NCBI RefSeq assembly: GCF_025447595.1
Contig: NZ_JAOEJU010000009.1
Location: forward strand, 1-64,000
Direction of reading: 5' to 3'
DNA from: Pseudomonas koreensis
Lineage (GTDB): Bacteria; Pseudomonadota; Gammaproteobacteria; Pseudomonadales; Pseudomonadaceae
DNA: 64,000 nt
Below, piece by piece: positions 28,460-37,851 of this stretch. The translations under genes were made by a program, and so were the position numbers. Each line of letters starts with the position of its first letter. Position 1 is the first letter of the stretch. The notes below the pieces were generated by a model. The model was not told the origin of the DNA and ran no database searches. It worked only from the letters and a program-made list of their open reading frames with translations.

Positions 28460-29338
28460 ATGACCTGGTCGACCCTGCTTGAATGCCGCGAACGCCTGCC
28501 TGCTGTTGCCGATCTGGCGGAGGGCTTCGCCACGTTGCTGCATCAACTGGGCAGCGTGACGCCGTTCGAACTGGCGGTGGCGGGAGGGCGGCGGATGGCG
28601 ACGCCGGGGCTGGCGTTTCTGGTGGGCTATCAGGCGGCGCTGCGCATGCTTTGGCCGAGCGCGCCGCCGAGCCTCGGCGCGTTGTGTGCGACCGAGCAGC
28701 GCAGCCTGCGCCCGGCGGACATGCAGACCCGGCTCACGGATCTGCGCCTCACCGGGCAAAAGGATTTCGTCACCGCCGGCGATGCGGCGGACTGGCTGCT
28801 GATCGCCGCGCGCAACGAACAACCCGGCGAATCACCGCGCCTGAGCCTGGCGGTGGTGTATCCCGGCGAGCCCGGTGTGCGGGTGGAAAAACTCCCGGCG
28901 CTGCCGTTGATGCCGGACATCAGCCATGGCCGGTTGCATCTCGACGATGCGTTGTGTGAATTACTCGCGGGGGATGGATGGGATGCCTACGTCAAACCGT
29001 TCCGCACCCTTGAAGACGTTTACGTGTTGAGTGCAATGACCGCGTGGTTGTACGGCGTCGGTCAGGACAGCGGCTGGCCGCAGCCGCTGCAATTGCGTTT
29101 GCTGGCGCTGTTGGCCGGATGTGCGGAAGTCAGTCGCCAGCCGCCGAACAATCCGGCCGGGCATGTGTTGCTCGGCGGCTTGTTTGCGCAGTTCGACGGG
29201 CTTAAAGCGGAAGTTGATCAGGCGTTGCCTGACGGCAATCCTGAGTGGGCAGCGATGTGGCAGCGCGATCAATCGGTCATGCAACTGGCGGCTGGTCCGC
29301 GGGCCAAGCGTCTGGCCAAGGCTTTAGCGGTGAATTGA
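28460..29338 (+). CDS. Acyl-CoA dehydrogenase-like protein
   Basis: A 292-residue protein with a weak resemblance to the middle and C-terminal parts of acyl-CoA dehydrogenases (TDLRLTGQKDFVTAGDAADWLLIAAR, then a helical C-terminal part). The N-terminal domain is short, so FAD binding is uncertain. ATG at 28460 follows AGGAGCCTCTG; an ATG at 28418 is also in frame but poorly placed. Similar proteins are found in many pseudomonads with no known function. It is monocistronic, with a REP pair after the stop. Confidence 0.6.
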   Translation: MTWSTLLECRERLPAVADLAEGFATLLHQLGSVTPFELAVAGGRRMATPGLAFLVGYQAALRMLWPSAPPSLGALCATEQRSLRPADMQTRLTDLRLTGQKDFVTAGDAADWLLIAARNEQPGESPRLSLAVVYPGEPGVRVEKLPALPLMPDISHGRLHLDDALCELLAGDGWDAYVKPFRTLEDVYVLSAMTAWLYGVGQDSGWPQPLQLRLLALLAGCAEVSRQPPNNPAGHVLLGGLFAQFDGLKAEVDQALPDGNPEWAAMWQRDQSVMQLAAGPRAKRLAKALAVN

Positions 29339-29344
29339 CCGGCC

Positions 29345-29441
29345 TCATCGCGAGCAGGCTCGCTCCCACATGCGACCGCATTCCGACTGGAGGAACTCAA
29401 TCAAATGGGGGAGCGAGCCTGCTCCGGGCGGCGATCCGACG
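29345..29441. repeat. REP pair, partly degenerate
   Basis: TCATCGCGAGCAGGCTCGCT (left arm) and GGGAGCGAGCCTGCTCCGGG (right arm) are inverted copies. The right arm carries the CCGGGCGGCGATCCGAC variant that is also present at 43749-43789. Confidence 0.75.
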
Positions 29442-29518
29442 ATAGCGCCCTCAAAAACACCACACATCTGTCATCAACGCCGGCTAGTCTTCTCAGGTTC
29501 ATCTCCAGAGCCCTCACC

Positions 29519-30598
29519 ATGTTCAAAGGACTGTCCCTGTTTCTGCTGCTGATCAGCTTCACGGTTCAGGCCGAACAATGGCCGGGCGAGCAGTGGCCGA
29601 GCGGTCCGAAACTCATCGGTCCGGCCGTTGATATGTTGGAGGCGTACGCCTTCGCGCCCCGCGATGAAACTACACGCCAAGGCATCCGCACCGACGCCTT
29701 GCTGGTGATCCGCGACGGTCAGGTCATCTACGAACGCTACGCCGCTGCGACCACCGCCGACACCCCGCACCTGACCTGGTCGATCAGCAAAAGCCTGATG
29801 GCCACGGTGCTCGGCGTGGCCTATGGCGAAGGTCTGTTCAAGCTCGATGACCCGGCCGCGCAATATTACCCGGCGCTGGAAAAACACCCGGTCATCACGA
29901 TCAAGGATCTGCTGCACTGGGCCTCGGGCATCGACTGGCAGGAAGACTACGAATACGCCCCGCTGAAATCCTCGGTGGTGGCGATGCTCTACACCCGTGG
30001 CCACCGCGACATGGCCGCCTTCACCGCCGATCACGACAGCTACGCGCCACCGGGTCAGGCGTTCCGTTATTCCAGCGGCGACAGCAATCTGTTGGCCGCC
30101 GCATTGAAAACCATCGTCGGCCCGCAACGTTATCCGGACTATCCGTGGACAGCACTTTTCGATCCCTTGGGCATCCGCCATGCCACGTGGGAAACCGATG
30201 CCACGGGCACTTTCGTCGCCTCTTCCTACGCCTATATGAAGGCCCGGGATCTCGCGCGAATCGGCCTGCTGATGGAACGGGACGGACGCTGGAATGACCG
30301 GCAGTTGTTGCCCAAGGATTGGGTCGCCTTCAACCGCCAGCCCTTCGCCGGCTACAAGGCTCATCAGGACGAAGCCGTGCCCGGCGGCCAGTGGTGGCTC
30401 AATCGCCCGGCGGATGGTGCGCCGTCGCCATGGCCCGATGCACCGCCCGACACCTTCGCCGCCCTCGGCCATTGGGGCCAGGCGCTGTATGTGATCCCGA
30501 GCGAAAAACTGGTGATCGTGCGCTACGCCGATGACCGCGACGGCAGCTATCGCCACAACGAATTGCTCAAGCGCGTGCTCGGGGCGGTGCGGCCATGA
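29519..30598 (+). CDS. Beta-lactamase family serine hydrolase
   Basis: A penicillin-binding-protein-like hydrolase (class C / NylB fold). The 359-residue precursor has a signal peptide (LFLLLISFTVQA|EQ). The catalytic SxxK motif is SISK, and the second motif is YSSGDSN. The C-terminal HWGQALYVIPSEKLVIVR matches the third strand. Likely periplasmic. It overlaps the next small gene by four bases. It resembles 6-aminohexanoate-dimer hydrolases, but the substrate is unknown and beta-lactam resistance should not be assumed. Confidence 0.82.
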   Translation: MFKGLSLFLLLISFTVQAEQWPGEQWPSGPKLIGPAVDMLEAYAFAPRDETTRQGIRTDALLVIRDGQVIYERYAAATTADTPHLTWSISKSLMATVLGVAYGEGLFKLDDPAAQYYPALEKHPVITIKDLLHWASGIDWQEDYEYAPLKSSVVAMLYTRGHRDMAAFTADHDSYAPPGQAFRYSSGDSNLLAAALKTIVGPQRYPDYPWTALFDPLGIRHATWETDATGTFVASSYAYMKARDLARIGLLMERDGRWNDRQLLPKDWVAFNRQPFAGYKAHQDEAVPGGQWWLNRPADGAPSPWPDAPPDTFAALGHWGQALYVIPSEKLVIVRYADDRDGSYRHNELLKRVLGAVRP

Positions 30599-30897
30599 AA
30601 CTGTTCAGACGCATCCTGCTGGTGCTGTTGGTCATGCTGCTGGGCTGGGGCTGGCACGAGCGCGAAAACCTTTGGGCCTTCCCGGACATCATCAGCGCCT
30701 ACACCGCCAAGGAATATTGTTCGTGCCGCTACGTGATGAACAACGACGCCGAGTATTGCCGGGGCTACGTGAAGCAATGGCTGCCCAGCGAACTGACCGA
30801 TGACCGCACGCAAAAAATCGTCACCGCCAGCGGCCTGGGACGCAGCAACAGCGCCCAGTGGCAAGGCGAACGCCAGGGCTGTCGCCTGCAACCCTGA
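30595..30897 (+). CDS. Small cysteine-containing conserved protein
   Basis: A 100-residue protein with an N-terminal hydrophobic segment (ILLVLLVMLLGWGW) that may be a signal anchor. A KEYCSCRYVMNNDAEYCRGYVKQW motif region contains three close cysteines (written here in part as YCSCRY and EYCRGY). ATGA overlap with the serine hydrolase gene indicates they are translated together. I do not recognise a function. It may be a periplasmic partner of the hydrolase. Confidence 0.7.
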   Translation: MKLFRRILLVLLVMLLGWGWHERENLWAFPDIISAYTAKEYCSCRYVMNNDAEYCRGYVKQWLPSELTDDRTQKIVTASGLGRSNSAQWQGERQGCRLQP

Positions 30898-31040
30898 TCC
30901 GGTTCCACCCTGTGGAACCACATTCGATTGTCCTCTCGCGTGTCTCGCGGTTATCTGGCGGTGAGCACGACCTGCCGTTCACGTGTCGTGAAACAACACC
31001 GAACAACAAGACCGGGAACACCCGCGCGAGGAGAACCGTC

Positions 31041-32216
31041 ATGCCCCGACATCAGCACATTCTGGCCTGGCTCAACGATGTGGCCAGCGACCTGCACGCC
31101 ACCCGCCAGGACATTCACGCCCACCCTGAACTCGGTTTCGAAGAAAGCCGCACCTCGGCACTGGTCGCCAGGTCGCTCGAAGAGTGGGGCTATGAAGTCC
31201 ACACCGGCATCGGTAAGACCGGCGTGGTCGGTGTGCTGCGCAACGGCAGCAGCACACGCAAGCTCGGGCTGCGGGCCGACATGGATGCGCTGCCGATCAT
31301 CGAGAACACCGGCGTCGCCTACAGCAGCCGCCATCAAGGCTGCATGCACGCCTGCGGCCACGACGGGCACACCGCGATGCTGCTCGGTGCGGCGCGTTAT
31401 CTGGCGGCGACCCGTCAGTTCGACGGCACCCTGACGCTGATTTTCCAGCCCGCCGAAGAGGGCCAGGGCGGGGCGGAAGCGATGCTTGCCGATGGCCTGC
31501 TCGAACGCTTCCCGTGCGACGCGCTGTTCGGCATGCACAACATGCCGGGCCTGCCGGCGGGGCATCTTGGGTTTCGCGAAGGGCCGATGATGGCTTCGCA
31601 GGATCTGCTTACGGTGACCATCGAAGGCGTCGGCGGCCACGGTTCGATGCCGCATCTGGCGGTGGATCCGCTGGTCGCTGCGGCCAGTGTGGTGATGGCT
31701 TTGCAAACCGTGGTCGCGCGCAACATCGATGCCCAGGAGGCCGCGGTGGTGACGGTCGGCGCGTTGCAGGCCGGCGAGGCGGCGAACGTGATTCCGCAAC
31801 AGGCGATCCTGCGCCTGAGCCTGCGTGCGCTGAATGCCGAAGTCCGCGTTCAGACACTGGACCGCGTGCGCTCGATCATCGAAGCCCAGGCCGAAAGCTT
31901 CGGCTGCACCTCGACCATCGAACACCGCCCGGCCTACCCGGTGCTGGTCAACCACGCCGCCGAAACCGAGTTCGCCCGGCAGGTCGGCGTCGAGCTGGTC
32001 GGCGCCGACGCCGTCGATGGCAACACACCCAAACTGATGGGCAGCGAAGACTTCGCCTGGATGCTCCAGCGTTGCCCCGGCGCCTACCTGTTCATCGGCA
32101 ACGGCGTGGCCCGGCCGATGGTGCATAACCCGGCCTACGACTTCAACGACGACATTCTGCTGACCGGCGCGGCGTATTGGGGCGCGCTTACCGAGAGCTG
32201 GCTCAAGCCGGCCTGA
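31041..32216 (+). CDS. M20 family amidohydrolase (hippurate hydrolase-like)
   Basis: A di-metal amidohydrolase of 391 residues in the M20D/IAA-amino-acid hydrolase group. Metal ligands are visible in HACGHDGH, PAEEGQGGAEAM and GSEDFAWM. A dimerisation domain lies at about residues 185-300. The ATG at 31041 follows CGAGGAGAACC. It heads a same-strand unit with an MFS carrier, an amidase and an IclR regulator. It probably cleaves an N-acyl amino acid or other amide. Confidence 0.85.
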   Translation: MPRHQHILAWLNDVASDLHATRQDIHAHPELGFEESRTSALVARSLEEWGYEVHTGIGKTGVVGVLRNGSSTRKLGLRADMDALPIIENTGVAYSSRHQGCMHACGHDGHTAMLLGAARYLAATRQFDGTLTLIFQPAEEGQGGAEAMLADGLLERFPCDALFGMHNMPGLPAGHLGFREGPMMASQDLLTVTIEGVGGHGSMPHLAVDPLVAAASVVMALQTVVARNIDAQEAAVVTVGALQAGEAANVIPQQAILRLSLRALNAEVRVQTLDRVRSIIEAQAESFGCTSTIEHRPAYPVLVNHAAETEFARQVGVELVGADAVDGNTPKLMGSEDFAWMLQRCPGAYLFIGNGVARPMVHNPAYDFNDDILLTGAAYWGALTESWLKPA

Positions 32217-32295
32217 TTTCTTCACTTTTTGCTGCCGCTGGAACGCAGGTGCGCACGTGCCTGCGTGGTCAACCAACAGCTTCTGGAGAATCCCC

Positions 32296-33606
32296 ATGCA
32301 GACTTCGAACGCAGGCGTTTCGCGCACCCGGCAAGTGGTCGCCGCCGTTATCGGCAATGCCCTGGAATGGTACGACTTCATCGTTTACGGCTTTCTGGCG
32401 AGCATCATCGCCCGGCAGTTTTTCCCGTCCGACGACGACTACGCTTCGCTGCTGATGGCGCTGGCGACTTTCGGTGTCGGCTTTTTCATGCGCCCGGTGG
32501 GCGGCATCCTGCTCGGCATCTACTCCGACCGCAAAGGTCGCAAGGCCGCGATGCAGATGATCATCCGCCTGATGACCGTTTCCATCGCCCTGATCGCATT
32601 CGCGCCGAACTACGCCGCCATCGGCATGGGTGCGCCGTTGCTGATCGTAGTAGCGCGGATGCTTCAGGGTTTTGCCACGGGCGGTGAATACGCCAGCGCC
32701 ACGGCGTTTCTGGTGGAGAGCGCGCCGGCCCATCGCAAGGGCTTGTACGGTTCGTGGCAACTGGTCGGGCAATGCCTGGCGGTGTTCAGCGGCGCGGCGA
32801 TGGTGGCGCTGGTCACGCACCTGCTTTCCCCCGAGGCGCTGGACAGTTGGGGCTGGCGGATTCCGTTCGTGCTCGGTCTGCTGATCGGCCCGGTGGGTTT
32901 GTGGATTCGCAAGCACATGGAGGAACCGGAAGAGTTTCTCGAAGCGCGCAAGAAGGCCAAAGGCGCAGCCCCCGGCCTGTGGCAAGTGCTGCGTGAGCAT
33001 CGTCGCAGCCTGTTGGTGTCGATGGGCCTGGCGTGCGGCGCGACGGTGTCGTTCTACGTGGTGCTGGTGAACATGCCGACCTTCGCCCACAAGAACCTCG
33101 GCCTGCCGCTGGATCAGGTGTTGCTGGTGCAGATGCTCGCGGTGGGGTTGATGACCGTGGTGATTCCGTTCTCCGGCGCACTGTCGGATCGCCTCGGTCG
33201 GCGGCCGGTGCTGATGGCCTTCACTCTGGCGTTTTTCGTCATGGTCTATCCGCTGTATGTGTGGGTCGCGGCGGCGCCGTCGATCGAGCGTTTGCTGGTG
33301 ATGCAACTGCTGCTGTGCACGGCGATTGGCGGGTTCTTCGGTCCGGCTCCGACGGCGCTGGCCGAGCAGTTCCCGATTGAAGTGCGCTCCACCGGCGTGT
33401 CGGTGGCCTACAACGTGGCGGTGATGGTGTTCGGTGGTTTCGCGCCGCTGATCGTCACCTGGCTGAGTAAAGTTCTGAACACCCCGGTGGCGCCGTCGTT
33501 CTATGTCTTGTTCGCTTGCCTGCTGACCCTGCTCGGTACTTACTGTTTGCAGGAGGCACCACGCGCAAAGAAATCCGTTGCGCTCAACCTGGGAGTGAAA
33601 CCGTGA
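32296..33606 (+). CDS. MFS transporter, metabolite:H+ symporter family
   Basis: Inner-membrane uptake carrier of 436 residues with about twelve membrane segments. The MHS signature is IGNALEWYDFIVYGFLA, with GIYSDRKGRKAAM in loop 2-3 and RMLQGFATGGEYASA in segment 4. Start at 32296 follows TGGAGAATCCCC. Its stop overlaps the GTG start of the amidase gene, so carrier and amidase are coupled. It is likely to import the amide compound used by this unit. Confidence 0.86.
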   Translation: MQTSNAGVSRTRQVVAAVIGNALEWYDFIVYGFLASIIARQFFPSDDDYASLLMALATFGVGFFMRPVGGILLGIYSDRKGRKAAMQMIIRLMTVSIALIAFAPNYAAIGMGAPLLIVVARMLQGFATGGEYASATAFLVESAPAHRKGLYGSWQLVGQCLAVFSGAAMVALVTHLLSPEALDSWGWRIPFVLGLLIGPVGLWIRKHMEEPEEFLEARKKAKGAAPGLWQVLREHRRSLLVSMGLACGATVSFYVVLVNMPTFAHKNLGLPLDQVLLVQMLAVGLMTVVIPFSGALSDRLGRRPVLMAFTLAFFVMVYPLYVWVAAAPSIERLLVMQLLLCTAIGGFFGPAPTALAEQFPIEVRSTGVSVAYNVAVMVFGGFAPLIVTWLSKVLNTPVAPSFYVLFACLLTLLGTYCLQEAPRAKKSVALNLGVKP

Positions 33607-35060
33607 GTCCGTTAGCCATTGATCCGATTGTCGCCCTCGACGCCGATGCGTTGTCCCGGGCGATCCATGCCCGCAAGGTGTCGTGCCGCGAGGTGATGCA
33701 GGCGTACCTGACGCACATTGATCGCTTCAATCCGGCGGTCAACGCGCTGGTCTCGTTGCGCCCGCAGGACGTGCTGTTGCGCGAGGCCGATGAATGCGAC
33801 CGGCAACTGGATCGCGGCGAGTCCCGAGGCTGGATGCACGGCATGCCCCAGGCGATCAAGGATCTGGCGGCCACCGCCGGATTGCGCACGACCCTCGGCT
33901 CACCGCTGTTCGCCGAGCAAGTGCCGCAGCACGATGCGATCAGCGTGGCGCGGGTGCGCGACTGCGGCGCGATCATCATCGGCAAGAGCAACGTCCCGGA
34001 ATTCGGCCTCGGCTCGCAGACCTACAACAGCGTGTTCGGCACCACCACCAACGCCTACGATCCGGGCTTGATCGCCGGCGGCAGCAGCGGCGGGGCGGCG
34101 GTGGCGCTGGCCCTGCGCCTGCTGCCGGTGGCCGACGGCAGCGACATGATGGGCTCGCTGCGCAACCCGGCGGCGTTCAACAACGTGTTCGGCTTCCGCC
34201 CATCCCAAGGCCGCGTGCCTCACGGCCCGATGCCGGAAGTGTTCGTCCAGCAACTGGCCACCGAAGGACCGATGGGGCGCACGGTCACCGACGTCGCGCG
34301 ATTGCTCTCGACCCAGGCCGGCTACGATCCGCGCGTGCCGCTGTCGCTGGCCGATGAACCACGGGACTTCGGGCTGGATCTGCAACAGGACTGCAGCGGC
34401 CTGCGCCTCGGCTGGCTCGGCGATTACAACGGCTATCTGCCGATGGACGATGGCGTGTTGAGCCTGTGCGAATCGGCGCTGGCGGATTTCAGTGCGCTGG
34501 GCTGTCAGGTCGAGGCCTGTCAGCCGGACTTCTCCATGGAGCGCCTGTGGCAGACCTGGCTCACCCACCGGCATTTTCTGGTGCAGGGCAGCCTCGGCGC
34601 GGCCTATGCCGATCCGCAAAAACGGGCGCTGCTCAAACCCGAAGCGCAATGGGAAATCGAGGGCGGTCTGCGTCTGACCGCTGCCGAGGTTTATCAGGCG
34701 TCGGTGGCGCGGAGCGAGTGGTATCGCGCGTTGAGCGAGTTGTTCGAGCGTTACGATTTCCTGCTGTTGCCCACCGCCCAGGTGTTCCCTTTTGATGCAC
34801 AGCAACCGTGGCCGCGAGTCGTCGGCGGGCAGACCATGGACACCTATCACCGCTGGATGGAAGTGGTGATCGGCCCGACCCTGGCGGGGCTGCCGAGTAT
34901 CAGCGTGCCGGTCGGTTTCAACACGGCCGGGCTGCCGATGGGCCTGCAAATCATCGGCCCGGCCCAGGCGGATCGAGCGGTGCTGCAACTGGCCTACGCC
35001 CATGAACAGCTGACCCGCTGGGTCGAACGGCGACCGCCGGCATGCCTGCAATCGGCCTGA
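33603..35060 (+). CDS. Amidase (amidase signature family)
   Basis: A Ser-cisSer-Lys hydrolase of 485 residues starting at a GTG that overlaps the preceding stop (GTGA). The catalytic Lys lies in GMPQAIKDLAAT. The glycine-rich motif is GGSSGGAAVALAL, and the nucleophile region is DGSDMMGSLRNPAAF. The C-terminal part has GLPSISVPVGFNTAGLPMGL. It resembles GatA-like catabolic amidases. The substrate is not predictable from sequence. Confidence 0.86.
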   Translation: MSPLAIDPIVALDADALSRAIHARKVSCREVMQAYLTHIDRFNPAVNALVSLRPQDVLLREADECDRQLDRGESRGWMHGMPQAIKDLAATAGLRTTLGSPLFAEQVPQHDAISVARVRDCGAIIIGKSNVPEFGLGSQTYNSVFGTTTNAYDPGLIAGGSSGGAAVALALRLLPVADGSDMMGSLRNPAAFNNVFGFRPSQGRVPHGPMPEVFVQQLATEGPMGRTVTDVARLLSTQAGYDPRVPLSLADEPRDFGLDLQQDCSGLRLGWLGDYNGYLPMDDGVLSLCESALADFSALGCQVEACQPDFSMERLWQTWLTHRHFLVQGSLGAAYADPQKRALLKPEAQWEIEGGLRLTAAEVYQASVARSEWYRALSELFERYDFLLLPTAQVFPFDAQQPWPRVVGGQTMDTYHRWMEVVIGPTLAGLPSISVPVGFNTAGLPMGLQIIGPAQADRAVLQLAYAHEQLTRWVERRPPACLQSA

Positions 35061-35119
35061 GCGGCCCGCATCTTGCTGCATGAAGTGATCTTTCATCCAC
35101 ATCCATGGAGGTCGAACAC

Positions 35120-35890
35120 ATGGGCAGCAAGGCAGACACCGGCAGCGTGCGCTCGGTCGAACGGGCGCTGGCCATCGTCGAGTTGCTCGGCGAGCATCAG
35201 GCGTTGGGACTGGAGGAATTGCACTACCTGACCACTCTGCCCAAGGCCACGGTGTCGCGGATGCTCGCGACCTTGCAGGAGCAGGGCTGGATTTATCGCG
35301 GCCTCAGCGACCGCCGCTACCGGTTGTGCGCCAAGCGCTTGTTCGGTGATCGCCAGCAACGCTTCAAGCGCCATCTGGTGGAAAGCGCCGCGCCGATGCT
35401 GCTGGAACTCAGCGAACGCACCGGGCTGGTGGCGGATCTGTCGTGCTTCGACGGCGAGCGGGTAGAGGTGATGGAAAGCGCGATCCCGCAAGTGCTGCGC
35501 AAACGCTATCCAACCAACTGCCAGATCGTCGGCCATCACGCGAGCCTGTTCCATTCGGCGATGGGGCGCGCCTGTCTTGGCGAACTCGACAGCCAGGACG
35601 TGAAACGTCTGGCCGAACGCGAACAGTTGGCGGATGACGGTGTATTGCAGGCCACCGAGCAAGCCTTGCATCAGGGCTTCGGCCAGCGCACCGAAGGTTA
35701 TTGGGAATACCCGGTGCGCCTGCCGTTCCTGATTCGCGCGGTGGCCTTGCCGATCCGAGCGCAAGGGCGGCTGGTCGGCAGCATGGCGCTGCACTGGCCG
35801 ATGGATCAGGCGCCGGTGGAGCGGGTGCTGAGCCTGCACCTCAACAGCCTCGCGTCGACCATCGGCGAGGTGCAGCAGGCGTTGGCCTGA
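35120..35890 (+). CDS. IclR family transcriptional regulator
   Basis: A 256-residue regulator with winged helix-turn-helix at residues 6-65 (TLPKATVSRMLATLQEQGW) and a C-terminal IclR ligand domain (HHASLFHSAMGRACLGEL). A start at 35120 is chosen because GGAGGT lies eight bases before it; 35105 is also in frame. It lies 59 bases after the amidase gene on the same strand, so it probably controls the M20-MFS-amidase unit. Confidence 0.85.
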   Translation: MGSKADTGSVRSVERALAIVELLGEHQALGLEELHYLTTLPKATVSRMLATLQEQGWIYRGLSDRRYRLCAKRLFGDRQQRFKRHLVESAAPMLLELSERTGLVADLSCFDGERVEVMESAIPQVLRKRYPTNCQIVGHHASLFHSAMGRACLGELDSQDVKRLAEREQLADDGVLQATEQALHQGFGQRTEGYWEYPVRLPFLIRAVALPIRAQGRLVGSMALHWPMDQAPVERVLSLHLNSLASTIGEVQQALA

Positions 35891-35971
35891 GCGTTTGCAG
35901 AGACTGACAGTTTGCAATAACGCCACGGCCAGTTAAGGTTCGTGCAGGTTTATCGGCCCCACGAGTCTTCA

Positions 35972-36562
35972 ATGTTCAACCGTTCTCTGTGCAACGCCTT
36001 CGCCGGCCTGCTGCTCGGCGCCGCTGCGCTGCCGGCCCAGGCCAACTGGTATCTGGACGGCGAGTCGTCGCGGCTGTCGTTCGTCAGCACGAAAAACGCC
36101 AACGTATCCGAAGTGCAGCGCTTTCTGGTGCTGCACGGCAAAGTCGATCCCGATGGCCGCGCCGTGGTCGAAGTCGAGCTGGACTCGATCAACAGCGGCA
36201 TCCCGCTGCGCGACGAGCGCATGCGCAAGGAACTGTTCCAGATCGAGCAATTCCCCGAAGCGACCATCACCACGCAAATCGACCTGCGCCCGATCAACGA
36301 TCTGGCGCCCGGCGCGCAGCTTGAATTGCGCCTGCCGCTGACCGTCAACCTGCACGGCAAACAGCATGAATACCCCGCCGAATTGCTCGCCACGCGCCTC
36401 GATGACCGACGCTTTCAAGTGGTGACGCTGGAGCCGCTGGTGATCAGCGCCGAGGATTTCGATCTGCTGCCGGGCCTGGAAAGCCTGCGCAACATGGCTG
36501 GACTGTCGGCCATCAGTCTGTCGGTGCCGGTGGGTGCGGTGCTGATCTTCACGGCGCGCTGA
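35972..36562 (+). CDS. YceI family periplasmic protein
   Basis: A lipocalin-like isoprenoid-binding fold. The 196-residue precursor has a signal peptide ending in ALPAQA|NW. YceI motifs include LDGESSRLSFVSTKNANVSE, LDSINSGIPLRDERM and FPEATITTQI. One base separates it from the downstream phospholipase D gene. The function in Pseudomonas is not established. Confidence 0.86.
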   Translation: MFNRSLCNAFAGLLLGAAALPAQANWYLDGESSRLSFVSTKNANVSEVQRFLVLHGKVDPDGRAVVEVELDSINSGIPLRDERMRKELFQIEQFPEATITTQIDLRPINDLAPGAQLELRLPLTVNLHGKQHEYPAELLATRLDDRRFQVVTLEPLVISAEDFDLLPGLESLRNMAGLSAISLSVPVGAVLIFTAR

Positions 36563-36563
36563 C

Positions 36564-37721
36564 ATGCGCGGCGCGGTGTTTCCGTGGCGTGATGGCAACC
36601 GCTTCGAGCTGTTGATCGACGGCCCGCAATTCTTCCCGCGCATGCTTGACGAGATCGCCCGCGCCCGCGAGCAGATCGAACTGGAGCTGTATCTGGTGGA
36701 AGCCGGCGCCTGTGCCGAAACCATCGTGCAGGCGCTGGTGCTGGCGGCGGAGCGGGGCGTGCGGGTGCGTTGCCTGTTCGATGATTATGGCAGCCTCGCG
36801 TTCACCCTCACGCTGCGCCGGCGGCTGACCGGTGCCGGAGTCGAGCTGCGTTTTTATAATCGGCTGAACTGGCGGCGCTGGGTCGGCAATTTTTATCGCG
36901 ATCACCGCAAGCTGTTGCTGGTCGACCAGCGTCTGGCGGTGGTCGGCGGCACCGGGGTCACCGATGAATTCTGGACACCGGGCCACGACACCAGCGAATG
37001 GCACGAGGTCATGGTGCAAATCACCGGCCCGCTGGTGCTCGACTGGCAATTGTTGTTCGACCGCCAATGGATCGCCAATCGCCATCGCCGGGCCTGGCGG
37101 CCCAACGCGCATTTTGGCCTTCCGCGACTGCCCCGCGTGCCGGACACGGGCGAGGGCATGGGGCGTGTGGCTTATGCCGACGCCCGCCAGCACCGGGACA
37201 TTCTGCAATCGCTGTTTCGCGCACTGAACAGCGGCCAGCAGCGGATCTGGCTGGCGACGCCGTACTTCCTGCCGACCTGGAAAATCCGCCGCTCCCTGCG
37301 CAAGGCCGCCACCCGTGGCCTTGACGTGCGCCTGCTGCTGACCGGGCCGCGCACCGATCACCCGTCGGTACGCTACGCGGGGCACCGTTACTACCCACGT
37401 CTGCTCAAGGCCGGAGTAAAAATCTACGAATACCAGCCGTGTTTCCTGCACCTGAAAATGGTGCTGGTGGACGACTGGGTGAGCATCGGCTCCTGCAATT
37501 TCGATCACTGGAATCTACGCTTCAATCTTGAAGCGAATCTGGAAGCGCTGGACCCGTCACTGACGGCAGCGGTGGCGGCGAGTTTCGAGAAGGACTTCGA
37601 CCTGAGTCAGCAGGTGAGTCTGGAGGAGTGGCAGCGCCGGCCGTTGTGGCGGCGGGTGAAGCAGCGGATCTGGGGCTGGGTGGATCGGGTGGTGGTCAAT
37701 CTGCTGGATAGACGAGGCTAG
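36564..37721 (+). CDS. clsB: Phospholipase D-like protein (cardiolipin synthase ClsB type)
   Basis: Phosphatidyltransferase/phospholipase D superfamily, 385 residues. Two HKD motifs are seen: DHRKLLLVD (about residue 112) and FLHLKMVLVD (about 293). They probably form one active site that condenses phosphatidylglycerol or related lipids. It lacks the N-terminal membrane segments of ClsA, as ClsB does. It directly follows the yceI gene, one base after its stop. Confidence 0.82.
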   Translation: MRGAVFPWRDGNRFELLIDGPQFFPRMLDEIARAREQIELELYLVEAGACAETIVQALVLAAERGVRVRCLFDDYGSLAFTLTLRRRLTGAGVELRFYNRLNWRRWVGNFYRDHRKLLLVDQRLAVVGGTGVTDEFWTPGHDTSEWHEVMVQITGPLVLDWQLLFDRQWIANRHRRAWRPNAHFGLPRLPRVPDTGEGMGRVAYADARQHRDILQSLFRALNSGQQRIWLATPYFLPTWKIRRSLRKAATRGLDVRLLLTGPRTDHPSVRYAGHRYYPRLLKAGVKIYEYQPCFLHLKMVLVDDWVSIGSCNFDHWNLRFNLEANLEALDPSLTAAVAASFEKDFDLSQQVSLEEWQRRPLWRRVKQRIWGWVDRVVVNLLDRRG

Positions 37722-37739
37722 TCGCTGTCCCAAAACAAC

Positions 37740-37829
37740 TGTGGGAGCGAGCTTGCTCGCGAATGCGGCCTGACAGTCAACATCAATGTTGAATGTGATG
37801 GCCTCTTCGCGAGCAAGCTCGCTCCCACA
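37740..37829. repeat. REPIN, GCGAGCTTGCTCGC family
   Basis: TGTGGGAGCGAGCTTGCTCG at the left and its exact inverse at the right (to 37829) flank an imperfect central hairpin (CAACATCAATGTTG). It sits between convergent clsB and bglX. Confidence 0.9.
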
Positions 37830-37851
37830 GGTTTTTGCAGTGTGACTACTG

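Noticed and set aside
29519..30598. Beta-lactam resistance gene
   Set aside because: The SxxK/YxN layout and length match NylB/EstB-like hydrolases; true AmpC signatures were not recognised.
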